Shown piece after piece: positions 15,917 through 23,229 of a stretch of 36,317 nt of DNA. The stretch is from a virus, in the IMG/VR virus record IMGVR_UViG_3300027607_000111, positions 1-36,317 of that record; one strand, written 5' to 3'. Each line of letters begins with the position of its first letter. Position 1 is the first letter of the stretch. The translations under genes were made by a program, and so were the position numbers. Below the pieces are notes generated by a model. The model worked only from the letters and a program-made list of their open reading frames with translations. It was not told the origin of the DNA and ran no database searches.

Positions 15917-16237
15917 GTGAAGCGTATATTGAGTTTCATATTCGCCCTCGTTCTGATGATGGGACCTGCCCAAGCAGGCATCATGTATGACGAGTTGCTC
16001 GGCGCACCGAGCACTGCGCGCGAAGCGTCCCTGCCCGGCCCGACTCAGAGCACCGTGGTTCAAGGTAAGGCGGAAACCATTCCCGAACCTGCCGCCTTCG
16101 GATTCATTCTTTTGGGTCTAATCGCTATGTTGTTCATCGCCGGCGGCGGCGGCCGTGTGAACAGCGTCAGAGTGCACACTCCCGCGCGCCAATCGTCTCG
16201 CGTTCCACAAGGGCTGAAAGCCAATCGCGGCATGTAA
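15917..16237 (+). CDS. short PEP-CTERM exported protein
   Basis: This 106-residue protein has a signal peptide (LSFIFALVLMMGPAQA) and a PEP-CTERM-type sorting signal (TIPEPAAFGFILLGLIAMLF, then GGGGR). Its mature part is only about 35 residues between the two signals, so it is a minimal PEP-CTERM protein. Unlike typical members it continues for about 26 residues beyond the basic residue, so the sorting signal is not at the very end; this could be a chimeric 3' end. The GTG start has GGGGA seven bases upstream. A 65-base repeat follows the gene and recurs after the next one. Confidence 0.72.
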   Translation: MKRILSFIFALVLMMGPAQAGIMYDELLGAPSTAREASLPGPTQSTVVQGKAETIPEPAAFGFILLGLIAMLFIAGGGGRVNSVRVHTPARQSSRVPQGLKANRGM

Positions 16238-16315
16238 GCAACGCCACTGCCGGTGGTCGGCCTAGTCGGCTTGCCCGTCACAGGTCGGCGGCATAGGGCC
16301 TTGCGGACGTTTTAA

Positions 16316-16380
16316 TGCGTGACCGCCAAGTCTTCCTGCTCAACCAGAAAGCCGGACTGCCTCTCACTTGTGGGGGAGGG
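16316..16380 (+). repeat. 65-base repeat downstream of PEP-CTERM gene, copy 1
   Basis: This sequence (TGCGTGACCGCCAAGTCTTC at its start, ending in GGGGGAGGG) aligns without gaps to 17261-17325 with roughly four of five bases identical. Both copies lie in the 3' flank of a PEP-CTERM-type gene. It may be a terminator or a shared cassette boundary. Confidence 0.72.
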
Positions 16381-16485
16381 TTAGAATATCTTTACACAGA
16401 GCGTCTTAGCTATTCCACAACAAAGGGTCATGTTAAAAGTCCCCCTCATTCAACTCTGCCGGATCATTCACAGGATTAACGCTAG

Positions 16486-16516
16486 GTATCCTCCTCTCGA
16501 CAGGGGAGAAGGATAC
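16486..16516. repeat. 31-base inverted repeat in the gap 16238-16684
   Basis: GTATCCT and AGGATAC flank an inner CTCC/GGAG stem, making a strong hairpin with no T run. This is more like a REP-type palindrome than a terminator. The remainder of the 450-base gap between the two PEP-CTERM genes, apart from repeat 16316-16380, holds nothing I can assign. Confidence 0.6.
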
Positions 16517-16684
16517 GTGCCGTTCGCCTGTGATGCGAAAACCTAACGGCAAACACAATTCTTAACGCGGCGGTGCGGCGCAAACTACACCTTTCAAGGT
16601 TAACCGCAGCCTGTTTGGCTTTGCCTGATCGCCCGCCTTCGCGTACCATCCTCGGCATAAACCTTCGCGCCGGGGAGCGATGCG

Positions 16685-17260
16685 ATGAAAACGCTTTTTC
16701 TAAAATCCGCGACGATCATGAATGTGCTGCTGCTCTGCCTTGCGGCAAATGTCGCGCAAGCCGAGCCCATGATGGGCATCCTGAATCAGGAGACGGTCAA
16801 CGTCACCGAAAATGTCAACGACGTGACCGTAATCGGCAATATCGGTCCGCTCAGCACCACGTTGTCGGCGGACACGCTGGACCAGGACGTGTTGTTGCAA
16901 TTCGTTCTCGACGATCTCGGCCTAACCGTCGGCGACGTGCTCGGCCTCACTACTGATCTGGTCTTCGACATGCAGACGAGCGTGCTCGATACGGTTGTAA
17001 TTGTTACCGAGGAACCCGGCACTATCTTCATTGGCGACTTAAGTGACCCAACAAACATCATTGTCGTGACAGGCCAGGTGAATGTGATCACCACGAACAC
17101 GACAACCATTACCGACTTTTACACCTTCACGGTGACCGGCGATCTGGTGCAGCCGCCACCCGTTGCAGTCTCCGGGCCGCCCGCCCTGGCGCTGCTCGCC
17201 TTCGGCCTGACCGGCCTTGTCGTCACACGGCGGCGGCAAAGAGCGTTGCGAACACATTGA
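16685..17260 (+). CDS. exported protein with variant PEP-CTERM-like signal
   Basis: This 191-residue protein has a signal peptide (core MNVLLLCLAANVAQA) and a long Thr/Val/Asp-rich beta domain. At the C-terminus PPPVAVSGPPALALLAFG is followed by a hydrophobic helix and RRRQRALRTH. The layout is that of a PEP-CTERM or VPxxP-type sorting tag, but the PEP triplet itself is replaced by SGPP, so recognition by exosortase is uncertain. GGGGAG lies upstream of the ATG. A shared 65-base repeat (17261-17325) follows. It reads opposite to the phage genes and faces the capsid genes across a minus-strand terminator. Confidence 0.72.
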   Translation: MKTLFLKSATIMNVLLLCLAANVAQAEPMMGILNQETVNVTENVNDVTVIGNIGPLSTTLSADTLDQDVLLQFVLDDLGLTVGDVLGLTTDLVFDMQTSVLDTVVIVTEEPGTIFIGDLSDPTNIIVVTGQVNVITTNTTTITDFYTFTVTGDLVQPPPVAVSGPPALALLAFGLTGLVVTRRRQRALRTH

Positions 17261-17325
17261 TGCCTGACCGCTAAGTCTTCCCGCCCAACCAGAAAATCAG
17301 ACTCCCTCTCCCTTAGGGGAGTAGG
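17261..17325 (+). repeat. 65-base repeat downstream of PEP-CTERM-like gene, copy 2
   Basis: This is the partner of 16316-16380. The end forms a short hairpin (CTCCCTCTCCCTTAGGGGAG). It starts immediately after the stop codon of the gene. Confidence 0.72.
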
Positions 17326-17345
17326 AACAAAAACGTCATGAGATG

Positions 17346-17377
17346 AGAAAACGGGAGGGCAGTCGCCTGCCCTCCCG
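17346..17377 (-). terminator. strong terminator after the capsid operon
   Basis: On the minus strand CGGGAGGGCAG pairs with CTGCCCTCCCG over a four-base loop, followed by TTTTCTC. It lies six bases beyond the stop of the decoration-like gene and closes the scaffold-capsid transcript. Confidence 0.85.
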
Positions 17378-17383
17378 CCAAGT

Positions 17384-17869
17384 TTACAGCGTTGCGCCCA
17401 CCGTCGGGTGAGACAAGACGCCCGGCGCTTGATTGCCCGAGCTTTCCGCTGTGGTCAGCACCAACCGGTCGACAACTTCCGCGCCGACCGTGGCGTCGTC
17501 ATCCAGACGTCCCGGCGTGGCGGTTGAGTTGATCGCCGTATTGGCGGCGCAAGACGATCCGACATTGATCGCATCGGCGGTGCCGCACACCAAAAACCAG
17601 CCATATTGGTTATCGGTCAGAGTGGCGTAAGCCACGCCCACTTTCTCACCGAAGGCCGAGGCCGAGTTGGTGGTGTCGAGCTGATCTGCGTCCCAGCTTT
17701 CGGGCAACAGACAGACATCGAATTGGCTGATCGCACCATTGGCTTGGGCGTAGACGAAACTGGTGCCGTCTTCGCCGTGATCGCAGGTGCCCAGCGCAAA
17801 CGCCGGCGACGCATCCGCCTGATCGTAGGTCACGCCGAGGCGGCCTGAGATGCTCTTGGGAATTGCCAT
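17384..17869 (-). CDS. capsid decoration-like protein
   Basis: This 161-residue protein lies directly after the major capsid gene. The ATG at 17869 has AGGAGGT six bases upstream. It is beta-rich, with many Ala/Gly/Thr residues and a C-terminal stretch PGRLDDDATVGAEVVDRLVL, and has no enzyme or membrane motif. Position, size and composition suggest a head decoration (stabilisation) protein bound to the capsid outside. It could also be another minor head protein. It is followed by a strong terminator. Confidence 0.6.
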   Translation of the reverse strand: MAIPKSISGRLGVTYDQADASPAFALGTCDHGEDGTSFVYAQANGAISQFDVCLLPESWDADQLDTTNSASAFGEKVGVAYATLTDNQYGWFLVCGTADAINVGSSCAANTAINSTATPGRLDDDATVGAEVVDRLVLTTAESSGNQAPGVLSHPTVGATL

Positions 17870-17881
17870 GATCAAACCTCC

Positions 17882-18847
17882 TTACGCGACAATGACGCCC
17901 TGCAAACTGCGGTTGGAGACGGTCATATTGCCGGCCCATCCGATCAGCTTGACGATGGCGTCTTGGTTGGTGGAGAACCGCTCGCCTCCAATGGGGACGA
18001 AATTACGGTCCTTATGCGGACGATAATGCAAATATTTGCAATTGAGCGCATACATATGGTTGGTCGGCGCATCGCCACCCACACCACCGTCGGGCACGAC
18101 CGGCGCACCCATGAATTCCAAATTCTGGAACCCGGCAGAAGCCATCTTATCGTCGGTCAGACGTTGGATCTGCTGCAGGCTAGACCAGTAATATTGGAAA
18201 TAGGTGTCGTCCGCGACCCACAGATCCGGCACATCCGCATTCCGCTTGGTGCGCAGATACAGCGTGTTCATGGCCGTTTGGATCGTATTCGCGCCGGGCG
18301 TCACCGCTTCGGCGGAAAAGTCATAGATCGCATTCTGCCAAAACGGATAGGTGGTGGAATTGATGCCCCCCACCGTGCCCGTGCCCACATCGGAGACCAG
18401 CGCTTGCAAGCCGCCGATTTGTTTACCGCCATCGGCCGTGCCGTCGGAATAAATATCCGAACTGATATTGTTCATCATCGTGTCTTCGGCATTTTGAATG
18501 CGCGATTCGAACAAATCGATAATGGCGTTGCGTCCGGCATTTTGAAGAGTTTCCAAACCGGAAATAGAGACCGCCACGGCCGCTTGCTTGATTTCAAACT
18601 CGGCCGCGGTGATCACGTCGCTCGGACTGATATCAAGGGTCTCATAGCCCTGATACCGTTTATACGCGCCGTTTTCCGCATAGGAAATTTCTTCAACGAT
18701 CGTGCGACCGCCCGAAAAGGGACGCACCTTGCCGCGTTCTTTCATTTTATACAGCAAGGCTGTGTTATCGGTCACATTATCCGCCAAACGCCCGCTGCGT
18801 TCGCGCAGCGTGGTGGTGACAATTTCCGAAAGGTTCGGAGATGCCAT
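17882..18847 (-). CDS. major capsid protein
   Basis: This 321-residue protein is the coat protein by context (after scaffold, before decoration protein) and by pattern: an N-terminal SEIVTTTLRERSGRLADNVTDN helix, FSGGRTIVEEISYAEN (E-loop-like), a long spine-helix region around NAIIDLFESRIQNAEDTMMNNISS, and C-terminal strands with RNFVPIGGERFSTNQDAIVK. This is the HK97 fold in the form common among short-tailed phages. AGGAGG precedes the ATG at optimal distance, as expected for a highly expressed protein. Confidence 0.85.
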   Translation of the reverse strand: MASPNLSEIVTTTLRERSGRLADNVTDNTALLYKMKERGKVRPFSGGRTIVEEISYAENGAYKRYQGYETLDISPSDVITAAEFEIKQAAVAVSISGLETLQNAGRNAIIDLFESRIQNAEDTMMNNISSDIYSDGTADGGKQIGGLQALVSDVGTGTVGGINSTTYPFWQNAIYDFSAEAVTPGANTIQTAMNTLYLRTKRNADVPDLWVADDTYFQYYWSSLQQIQRLTDDKMASAGFQNLEFMGAPVVPDGGVGGDAPTNHMYALNCKYLHYRPHKDRNFVPIGGERFSTNQDAIVKLIGWAGNMTVSNRSLQGVIVA

Positions 18848-18862
18848 AATGTCCTCCTAGCG

Positions 18863-19933
18863 TTATTCGTAAGCGTTGAATTTTTCTTCGAGGCTGTCCC
18901 GCAAGCTGATCGGCGCTGTGGCGCTCAGGCCACCTACACCGCCATCAAGGGATTTTGCCGCGCGCCGTGCCCGCTGTGCTTTGGTGCGATCCTGTGCCTC
19001 GCGCCGGAACCGTTCCGCTTCGTCGCGGTCCGATAACAGCGCATTGCGCACAACAGGGCTCGCCCAAGCCGCCTGCTCATAAGCGTCTTCTAGGGTTGAG
19101 GCCGTTCCTGCCCGGATGAGTGCCGCCATATCCGTTTCCAACGTGTCGAAATAGGGAAAGAGCGGCGTCCCGTCAGGGTCGGACGCAGACCTGAAATCAT
19201 CGATCTCCATTTGAACCGCGCCCCGCTGCTGTTCATAAGAGGCGGAGCTTTGCTGCTCCAATTGTTGACTGAGAAGGCTGACCTGGTTTTGCAAGGCCGC
19301 CAAATTAGGATCCGAAGGGAGCGCGGTGTTTTGGCTGCCGCCCCCTGCCCCCAGCGAAGCCAAGTCCACTTGCCGCTGGGCCGCAAACCATTGCACAAAG
19401 CCCGCGGGATCCGCGGCGGCAAAATCGCTGATCGCCAGCAATTGACTGACCGCTTGGGTGCCCGTCAAACCCTCCAAGGCAAATTGCTGTTGCCGGTCGG
19501 CAAAGATCTGATCCAGCTCTTGATACTGAGCACCGCGCCGGTCCAAATCAGAGCGATAGCGCGAAACCTCTTGATCGGTCCGGCGAACCACATCGCGCAC
19601 CAAGCGTTTGGAGGCCTCATCCAAACCGGCAAAGAGTTTCTTCTCCGCTGAATTAAAATGAGCAGGCGGAGCGAGAGCGTTAGGGGAAGCCGTCTCGCGA
19701 CCGTTGGGGTCCTCTTGCGGGGGAAGAGCCGCCTGCCCAAACCCATCCGATGCCTGGCCCGGGTGCGCTGCTGGTATGTCACTACCTTCAGTGCTGTCGT
19801 CAGCGCCGGGCTCAGGCGCCAGATGTGTGTCTTCCGCGGCACCGTCAAAGGTGTCGGCGATCAATTCGTTGAGTTCCGTTTGTTGGGTAAAATCTTGGCC
19901 GCCATCTGCGGCATAGATATCGGTGTCGACCAT
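18863..19933 (-). CDS. capsid scaffold protein
   Basis: This 356-residue acidic, highly polar protein has long Gln/Glu/Ala coiled coils (about residues 100-150 and 205-240) and a C-terminal helix region rich in Arg that probably contacts the coat. Those features and its place just before the capsid gene identify a scaffold. The ATG at 19933 with GGAGG four bases upstream decides the start. A strong terminator-like hairpin (19944-19970) sits immediately upstream of the ribosome site, and this leader is duplicated in front of the toxin-like gene at 21319. Confidence 0.78.
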   Translation of the reverse strand: MVDTDIYAADGGQDFTQQTELNELIADTFDGAAEDTHLAPEPGADDSTEGSDIPAAHPGQASDGFGQAALPPQEDPNGRETASPNALAPPAHFNSAEKKLFAGLDEASKRLVRDVVRRTDQEVSRYRSDLDRRGAQYQELDQIFADRQQQFALEGLTGTQAVSQLLAISDFAAADPAGFVQWFAAQRQVDLASLGAGGGSQNTALPSDPNLAALQNQVSLLSQQLEQQSSASYEQQRGAVQMEIDDFRSASDPDGTPLFPYFDTLETDMAALIRAGTASTLEDAYEQAAWASPVVRNALLSDRDEAERFRREAQDRTKAQRARRAAKSLDGGVGGLSATAPISLRDSLEEKFNAYE

Positions 19934-19939
19934 GAGGCC

Positions 19940-20127
19940 TCCCAAAGAAAAAGGCGGCCCGAGGGCCGCCTGGTTTTGAATGTTGATTTTTGAGTGTCAT
20001 CCCGGACAATGAGCGAAGCGAATGCAATCCGGGATCCATCGCCTGGCCTCGGCAAGGCTAAGCCACAAAGCATCTATTGCGCATCAATTGATGCGCGATG
20101 GATTCCGCGATCAAGTCGCCGAATGAC
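19940..20127 (+). repeat. boundary repeat A (leader + terminator + GTCATCCCGGA element)
   Basis: This ~188-base segment aligns with 21324-21509: TCCCAAAGAAAAAGGCGGCC hairpin, TTTTGAATGTTGA, then an element of ~133 bases from 19995 that begins GTCATCCCGGACAATGAGCG and ends GGATTCCGCGATCAAGTCG and GAATGAC. The last 17 bases encode the C-terminus and stop codon of the 20111-20668 gene. The element type resembles dispersed chromosomal repeats of alphaproteobacteria. Confidence 0.85.
19944..19970 (-). terminator. terminator/attenuator at the scaffold leader (copy A)
   Basis: On the minus strand GGCGGCC-CTC-GGGCCGCC followed by TTTTTCTTT forms a strong hairpin ending about 10 bases before the scaffold start. 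It may terminate upstream transcripts or cap the capsid mRNA. A diverged copy lies at 21328-21353. Confidence 0.8.
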
Positions 20128-20668
20128 AGCCCGGTTGGGACGATGACATCATGGCATCGCTCTTGGCTTTCAAGGCCTCTAACTCTTCGATGTGCTGTTG
20201 AATAAAACCAAGCGTCTGTTTGCGTTCTCTATCCCAATCCGCATTGACAAAAGACCGGTGACAAAATTGATAAAACTCCAAGCCGGCTTTGACAAAAGCG
20301 TCCACAAAACTGGCGCGGTCGAAAGTTGCGGATTCAGCATTAGGGGGGCCGATAAATATCTTGATCCTATCCCCCTCCTCCAATGTCACTTCCAATGGAA
20401 CGTCGCTCTGATCTGCCAACAAACCTTTACCAACTTTACCGTCAAGGGCGTCATTGACTGCTTCGCAGAGGGAGGCCCATAGCACTTCGATCACATCGTA
20501 AAGCGATCGATCGCGGAACACAGGATTACTGTCGACGGAAATATCGATCCGCCCGTCTTCCAATTGCATTCGATAGGGGAGACGTTCAAAGGTCGTCACG
20601 TCTTTACGCTCAAGCCAGACTCCCTCGACATCCACAAAGGTTTTGATCTCGATAGTGTCATTGGTCAT
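20111..20668 (-). CDS. candidate immunity partner of toxin-like protein
   Basis: This 185-residue cytosolic acidic protein follows the toxin-like gene by 12 bases. It has an N-terminal beta region (IEIKTFVDVEGVWLERKD), a middle helix (DRSLYDVIEVLWASLCEAVND), and a C-terminal helical part ending in a Ser/Gln tail. GAGGGA is upstream of the ATG. The last five residues (CHSAT) and the stop lie inside repeat A, so the 3' end was shaped by the repeat. Role as an immunity protein is inferred from gene order and acidity; the family is unknown to me. Confidence 0.62.
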   Translation of the reverse strand: MTNDTIEIKTFVDVEGVWLERKDVTTFERLPYRMQLEDGRIDISVDSNPVFRDRSLYDVIEVLWASLCEAVNDALDGKVGKGLLADQSDVPLEVTLEEGDRIKIFIGPPNAESATFDRASFVDAFVKAGLEFYQFCHRSFVNADWDRERKQTLGFIQQHIEELEALKAKSDAMMSSSQPGCHSAT

Positions 20669-20680
20669 GGAATAGTTCCC

Positions 20681-21319
20681 TCAATAAACCGGATGAAAAG
20701 TCGTCACAACGCCCTTTTCACCAATGACAAGATTATAGTTTCCGCTTCCAAACCGAACGGGGTAAGACCGCTGTACAGCCGTACCATTCCTCTGAATTTG
20801 ACCCCAATTTTGTCGAATGCCCATCACCAGGAGCCTCTGAATCGAGTCTGGTGAAAGGCTCTCACCGAATTGGCTGTTTCTGACTTTTACGTTCCCATTG
20901 TAGAAAAAATAGGGATGATGTCGTGACAAAATATGCTCCATACTCTTTCGAGTCATTCTGACGTTGTTGCCCCCTATTCGCACGTGCCAGGGCTTCCAAT
21001 GTTTCAGAGCTCTCGCGATGCGGTATCTTGAAATGCGCGGCGTGACCGGAACATTTCGTCCTTTAAGTTGATCATCCAATTGTGTCAAAAACCCGCCCGG
21101 CTTGGACTTATCGTATTCAAAGGTGGCAATCTCCTCGATCGGTGTGCTGTCCGGCGCCGTTCCGTAGAGCAATTCGCCGACATCCGTCGTTTTAGCGAGT
21201 CTGCCCTGGTTCCAAAACCGTGTCTGCAGACGCCTTGACGCAGACTCCTCCAATGCATCCGTCAAAAGTGCACGTCGTTGGGCTTTCAGATCTCCATTCG
21301 GTATGATCATCGGCATCAT
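20681..21319 (-). CDS. putative toxin with EndoU/BECR-like C-terminal domain
   Basis: This 212-residue protein has a basic N-terminal part with ALLTDALEESASRRLQTR, then a region of about 60 residues, and a C-terminal domain of about 95 residues: SMEHILSRHHPYFFYNG, an RNSQFGESL block, helix RLLVMGIRQNWGQI, and a final GNYNLVIGEKGVVTTFHPVY. Conserved His, SxF and a terminal T..HP are typical of BECR/EndoU-type RNase toxins at the C-terminus of polymorphic toxins. Here the toxin-like domain is not attached to a large delivery protein. I start at 21319 (GGGA upstream, matching the scaffold leader). The preceding terminator would limit read-through. Toxin activity is a hypothesis. Confidence 0.6.
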   Translation of the reverse strand: MMPMIIPNGDLKAQRRALLTDALEESASRRLQTRFWNQGRLAKTTDVGELLYGTAPDSTPIEEIATFEYDKSKPGGFLTQLDDQLKGRNVPVTPRISRYRIARALKHWKPWHVRIGGNNVRMTRKSMEHILSRHHPYFFYNGNVKVRNSQFGESLSPDSIQRLLVMGIRQNWGQIQRNGTAVQRSYPVRFGSGNYNLVIGEKGVVTTFHPVY

Positions 21320-21323
21320 GATA

Positions 21324-21509
21324 TCCCAAAGAAAAAGGCGGCCAATGGCCGCCCGCTTTTGAATGTTGAAATCAACTGTCATCCCGGACTATGAGCGAAG
21401 CGAATGTGATCCGGGATCCATCAACCGAGCGACAGCAGACCAAGTCACAAATCATCTATTGCACGCCCATTGGCGTGCGATGGATTCCGCGATCAAGTCG
21501 CGGAATGAC
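21324..21509 (+). repeat. boundary repeat B (leader + terminator + GTCATCCCGGA element)
   Basis: This is the second copy of the boundary unit in the same orientation as 19940-20127. The element part runs from 21378 to 21509, beginning GTCATCCCGGACTATGAGCG and ending CGCGGAATGAC. A and B directly bound the two-gene toxin-like cassette. Confidence 0.85.
21328..21353 (-). terminator. terminator upstream of toxin-like gene (copy B)
   Basis: On the minus strand GGCGGCC-ATT-GGCCGCC and TTTTTCTTT match the scaffold-leader hairpin at 19944-19970. It ends nine bases before the toxin-like ATG. Confidence 0.78.
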
Positions 21510-21542
21510 GGCGTCGAAGAACTCACTTGGACACGAACTCAC

Positions 21543-21983
21543 TCACCCGTCCACACTCAGCCGCTCGCAGACCCGGCGCATGGTGGTGCCGACAGGTTCC
21601 AGGCAGCGGCGGTTTTGCTCCACATGTTTCAGACTTTCATTGCCCACAATGGTTTTGCCGTGGGCGTGAACGTGCCGGGTATAGCCTTTCTTGGAGCTGT
21701 GTTTCGAGCCGTCGATGGGCGAAACGACTGGTTGATCAAAGGCGTCGGACAGGAATTCCATGCGGCTGCGCGGCGCATGATCCTTTTCCCATTCTTCCAA
21801 GGGGATGAGTCCTCCGTCTGCTTCACTCCAACGGTAGCGGTTCGACGGCGAGGTCAACTGGGTACGCGGCGATTTCTCGCGCGGCTTTGCTTTGACCGCC
21901 TTTTTGTCTTTAGGCCGCCCGGTCCGCTCCGCCCGGTTAAAGCGCAACGGATTCTCTAGATGCGGGTCGTAGTGTTTGGTCAT
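21543..21983 (-). CDS. hypothetical protein between portal and scaffold
   Basis: This 146-residue basic, polar protein has Lys/Arg-rich N-terminal half (RPKDKKAVKAKPREK) and a C-terminal SSKKGYTRHVHAHGK followed by a helix with conserved-looking Cys. I start at 21983 (MTKHYDPHLE) because the longer frame upstream reads through repeat C and encodes only repeat sequence. The place between portal and scaffold suggests a minor head or assembly protein. I do not recognise a family. Confidence 0.55.
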   Translation of the reverse strand: MTKHYDPHLENPLRFNRAERTGRPKDKKAVKAKPREKSPRTQLTSPSNRYRWSEADGGLIPLEEWEKDHAPRSRMEFLSDAFDQPVVSPIDGSKHSSKKGYTRHVHAHGKTIVGNESLKHVEQNRRCLEPVGTTMRRVCERLSVDG

Positions 21984-22005
21984 GAGCTGTGATTGAACTC
22001 CTACC

Positions 22006-22160
22006 GTCATTCCGGCCCCGGATCGTCGTCCGGGATAAACTCCAGCCGGAATCCATCGCACGTCAAACGACGTGCATTAGATAACTTCTTGAGATGGCAA
22101 ACCTAACGGATTGCCGATGGATCCCGGATCACGGTCGCAAAGCTCCCTGTCCGGGACGAC
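22006..22160 (-). repeat. GTCATTCCGG-type element C, inverted
   Basis: This ~155-base element begins GTCATTCCGG and ends GTCCGGGACGAC; its reverse complement aligns along its length with element D (23230-23383). It includes GCACGTCAAACGACGTGC, an internal palindrome. C and D are inverted around the exported gene at 22212-23126. Confidence 0.85.
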
Positions 22161-22211
22161 AGCCTCTGTTTTTTGGATATGCCTAAGGGCCCGAAGGATC
22201 TGTTGGATTAC

Positions 22212-23126
22212 TCAATCCCGCTCTTCGTCTTCATCACGGAAACGATCGTTACCGTCCTCTACCTTAATTCTTCCGGAACGATTGAACGTGACATAAAGCT
22301 CACTGGTAAATTCCGCCATTGAATACTCTTCTCGTGAGAGGGAATAATCTATGTCGAGAGCGTAGCCTTCTTCGCGCTCATCCTCCGGGTCATCACACCA
22401 AGCGGTAAGAATCATTTCTTCCAAATTCGGGTAAGAGAATTGCCAAAGCTCGTCTATGTCGGCGGTGAAATGCCCAGACACTGTGGTAAAAGAGAGCCCG
22501 GTGAACCGCCGACGGTCGGGAGTCAACCCCACATCCAGTCTGATATCACGCTCACAGCCTCTCGGCGTTATACCGATGGACGCCGCCTGCCAGCGTGCCA
22601 GTTTTTGATATCGCAGGCCTGGATATCGTTCAAAAAACATATCCGCTTTTTCATCGGCTGAAATCTCGAACTCACCGGTGGCATCGAAAAGGACGGATAA
22701 TACGGCGCTCTCCCGCTCATACAGCATTTCTTCATCGCGCAGCGAATACTCGACTTGAATGAGGTAACCCTTTTCAAGACCAGGCATTGCGCCTGAACAC
22801 CACGCCAATATCAAAGCATATTCCAACTCCGGATAGAGATAGTCTTGCAACTGCTCCACCGGAATAGCAATGCGGATATCCCCCGTGGTCAGTGCAAATG
22901 TGGTAAAACGTCCCCGGTCATCGGTGAGTTCCATCTCAAGCTTTGCGCCAGGCTCACAATGACGCGGTGCCAAATTCATGGAGATGGATTGCCACCTCGC
23001 CGGGCTGGGATGAAAGAGATTGAGAACAATTTCTTTATCGCTCGAATCTGCTTCATCAGCATGCAGAGTGATCAATGGAAGACACAAAAGTGCCCCTATA
23101 AGTGCGACACAAAACTTCCACCCCAT
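22212..23126 (-). CDS. exported protein with two tandem ~130-residue domains
   Basis: This 304-residue protein begins with a signal peptide (MGWKFCVALIGALLCLPLI, cleavage near LHA-DE). The mature part is an internal duplication: residues about 40-155 and 170-285 share ARWQ(S/A), two cysteines (HCEPGA/GCERD and WC), DRGRFTTFALTTG versus DRRRFTGLSFTTV, YPELE/YPNLE, and GY.(I/L)..(V/I)(E/D)YSLR/S. Each repeat probably forms one disulphide. It ends in an acidic Asp/Glu/Arg tail. GGAGGG precedes the ATG at 23126. The gene lies between inverted repeat elements C and D between the portal and scaffold genes, so it is a moron-like insertion. The fold is unknown to me. Confidence 0.68.
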   Translation of the reverse strand: MGWKFCVALIGALLCLPLITLHADEADSSDKEIVLNLFHPSPARWQSISMNLAPRHCEPGAKLEMELTDDRGRFTTFALTTGDIRIAIPVEQLQDYLYPELEYALILAWCSGAMPGLEKGYLIQVEYSLRDEEMLYERESAVLSVLFDATGEFEISADEKADMFFERYPGLRYQKLARWQAASIGITPRGCERDIRLDVGLTPDRRRFTGLSFTTVSGHFTADIDELWQFSYPNLEEMILTAWCDDPEDEREEGYALDIDYSLSREEYSMAEFTSELYVTFNRSGRIKVEDGNDRFRDEDEERD

Positions 23127-23229
23127 CGCAATACCCTCCACTTCCGATTGCATATGGATAGAATGCCATTATGGCGAAACCATGATATTCAGGAAGCATC
23201 TGGCACTGTTTGACGACTTAACCTACGCT

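Noticed and set aside
21984-22061. N-terminal extension of the 21543 gene (MRWIPAGVYPGRR...)
   Set aside because: The same peptide can be read from element D, so it is repeat sequence, not part of the gene.
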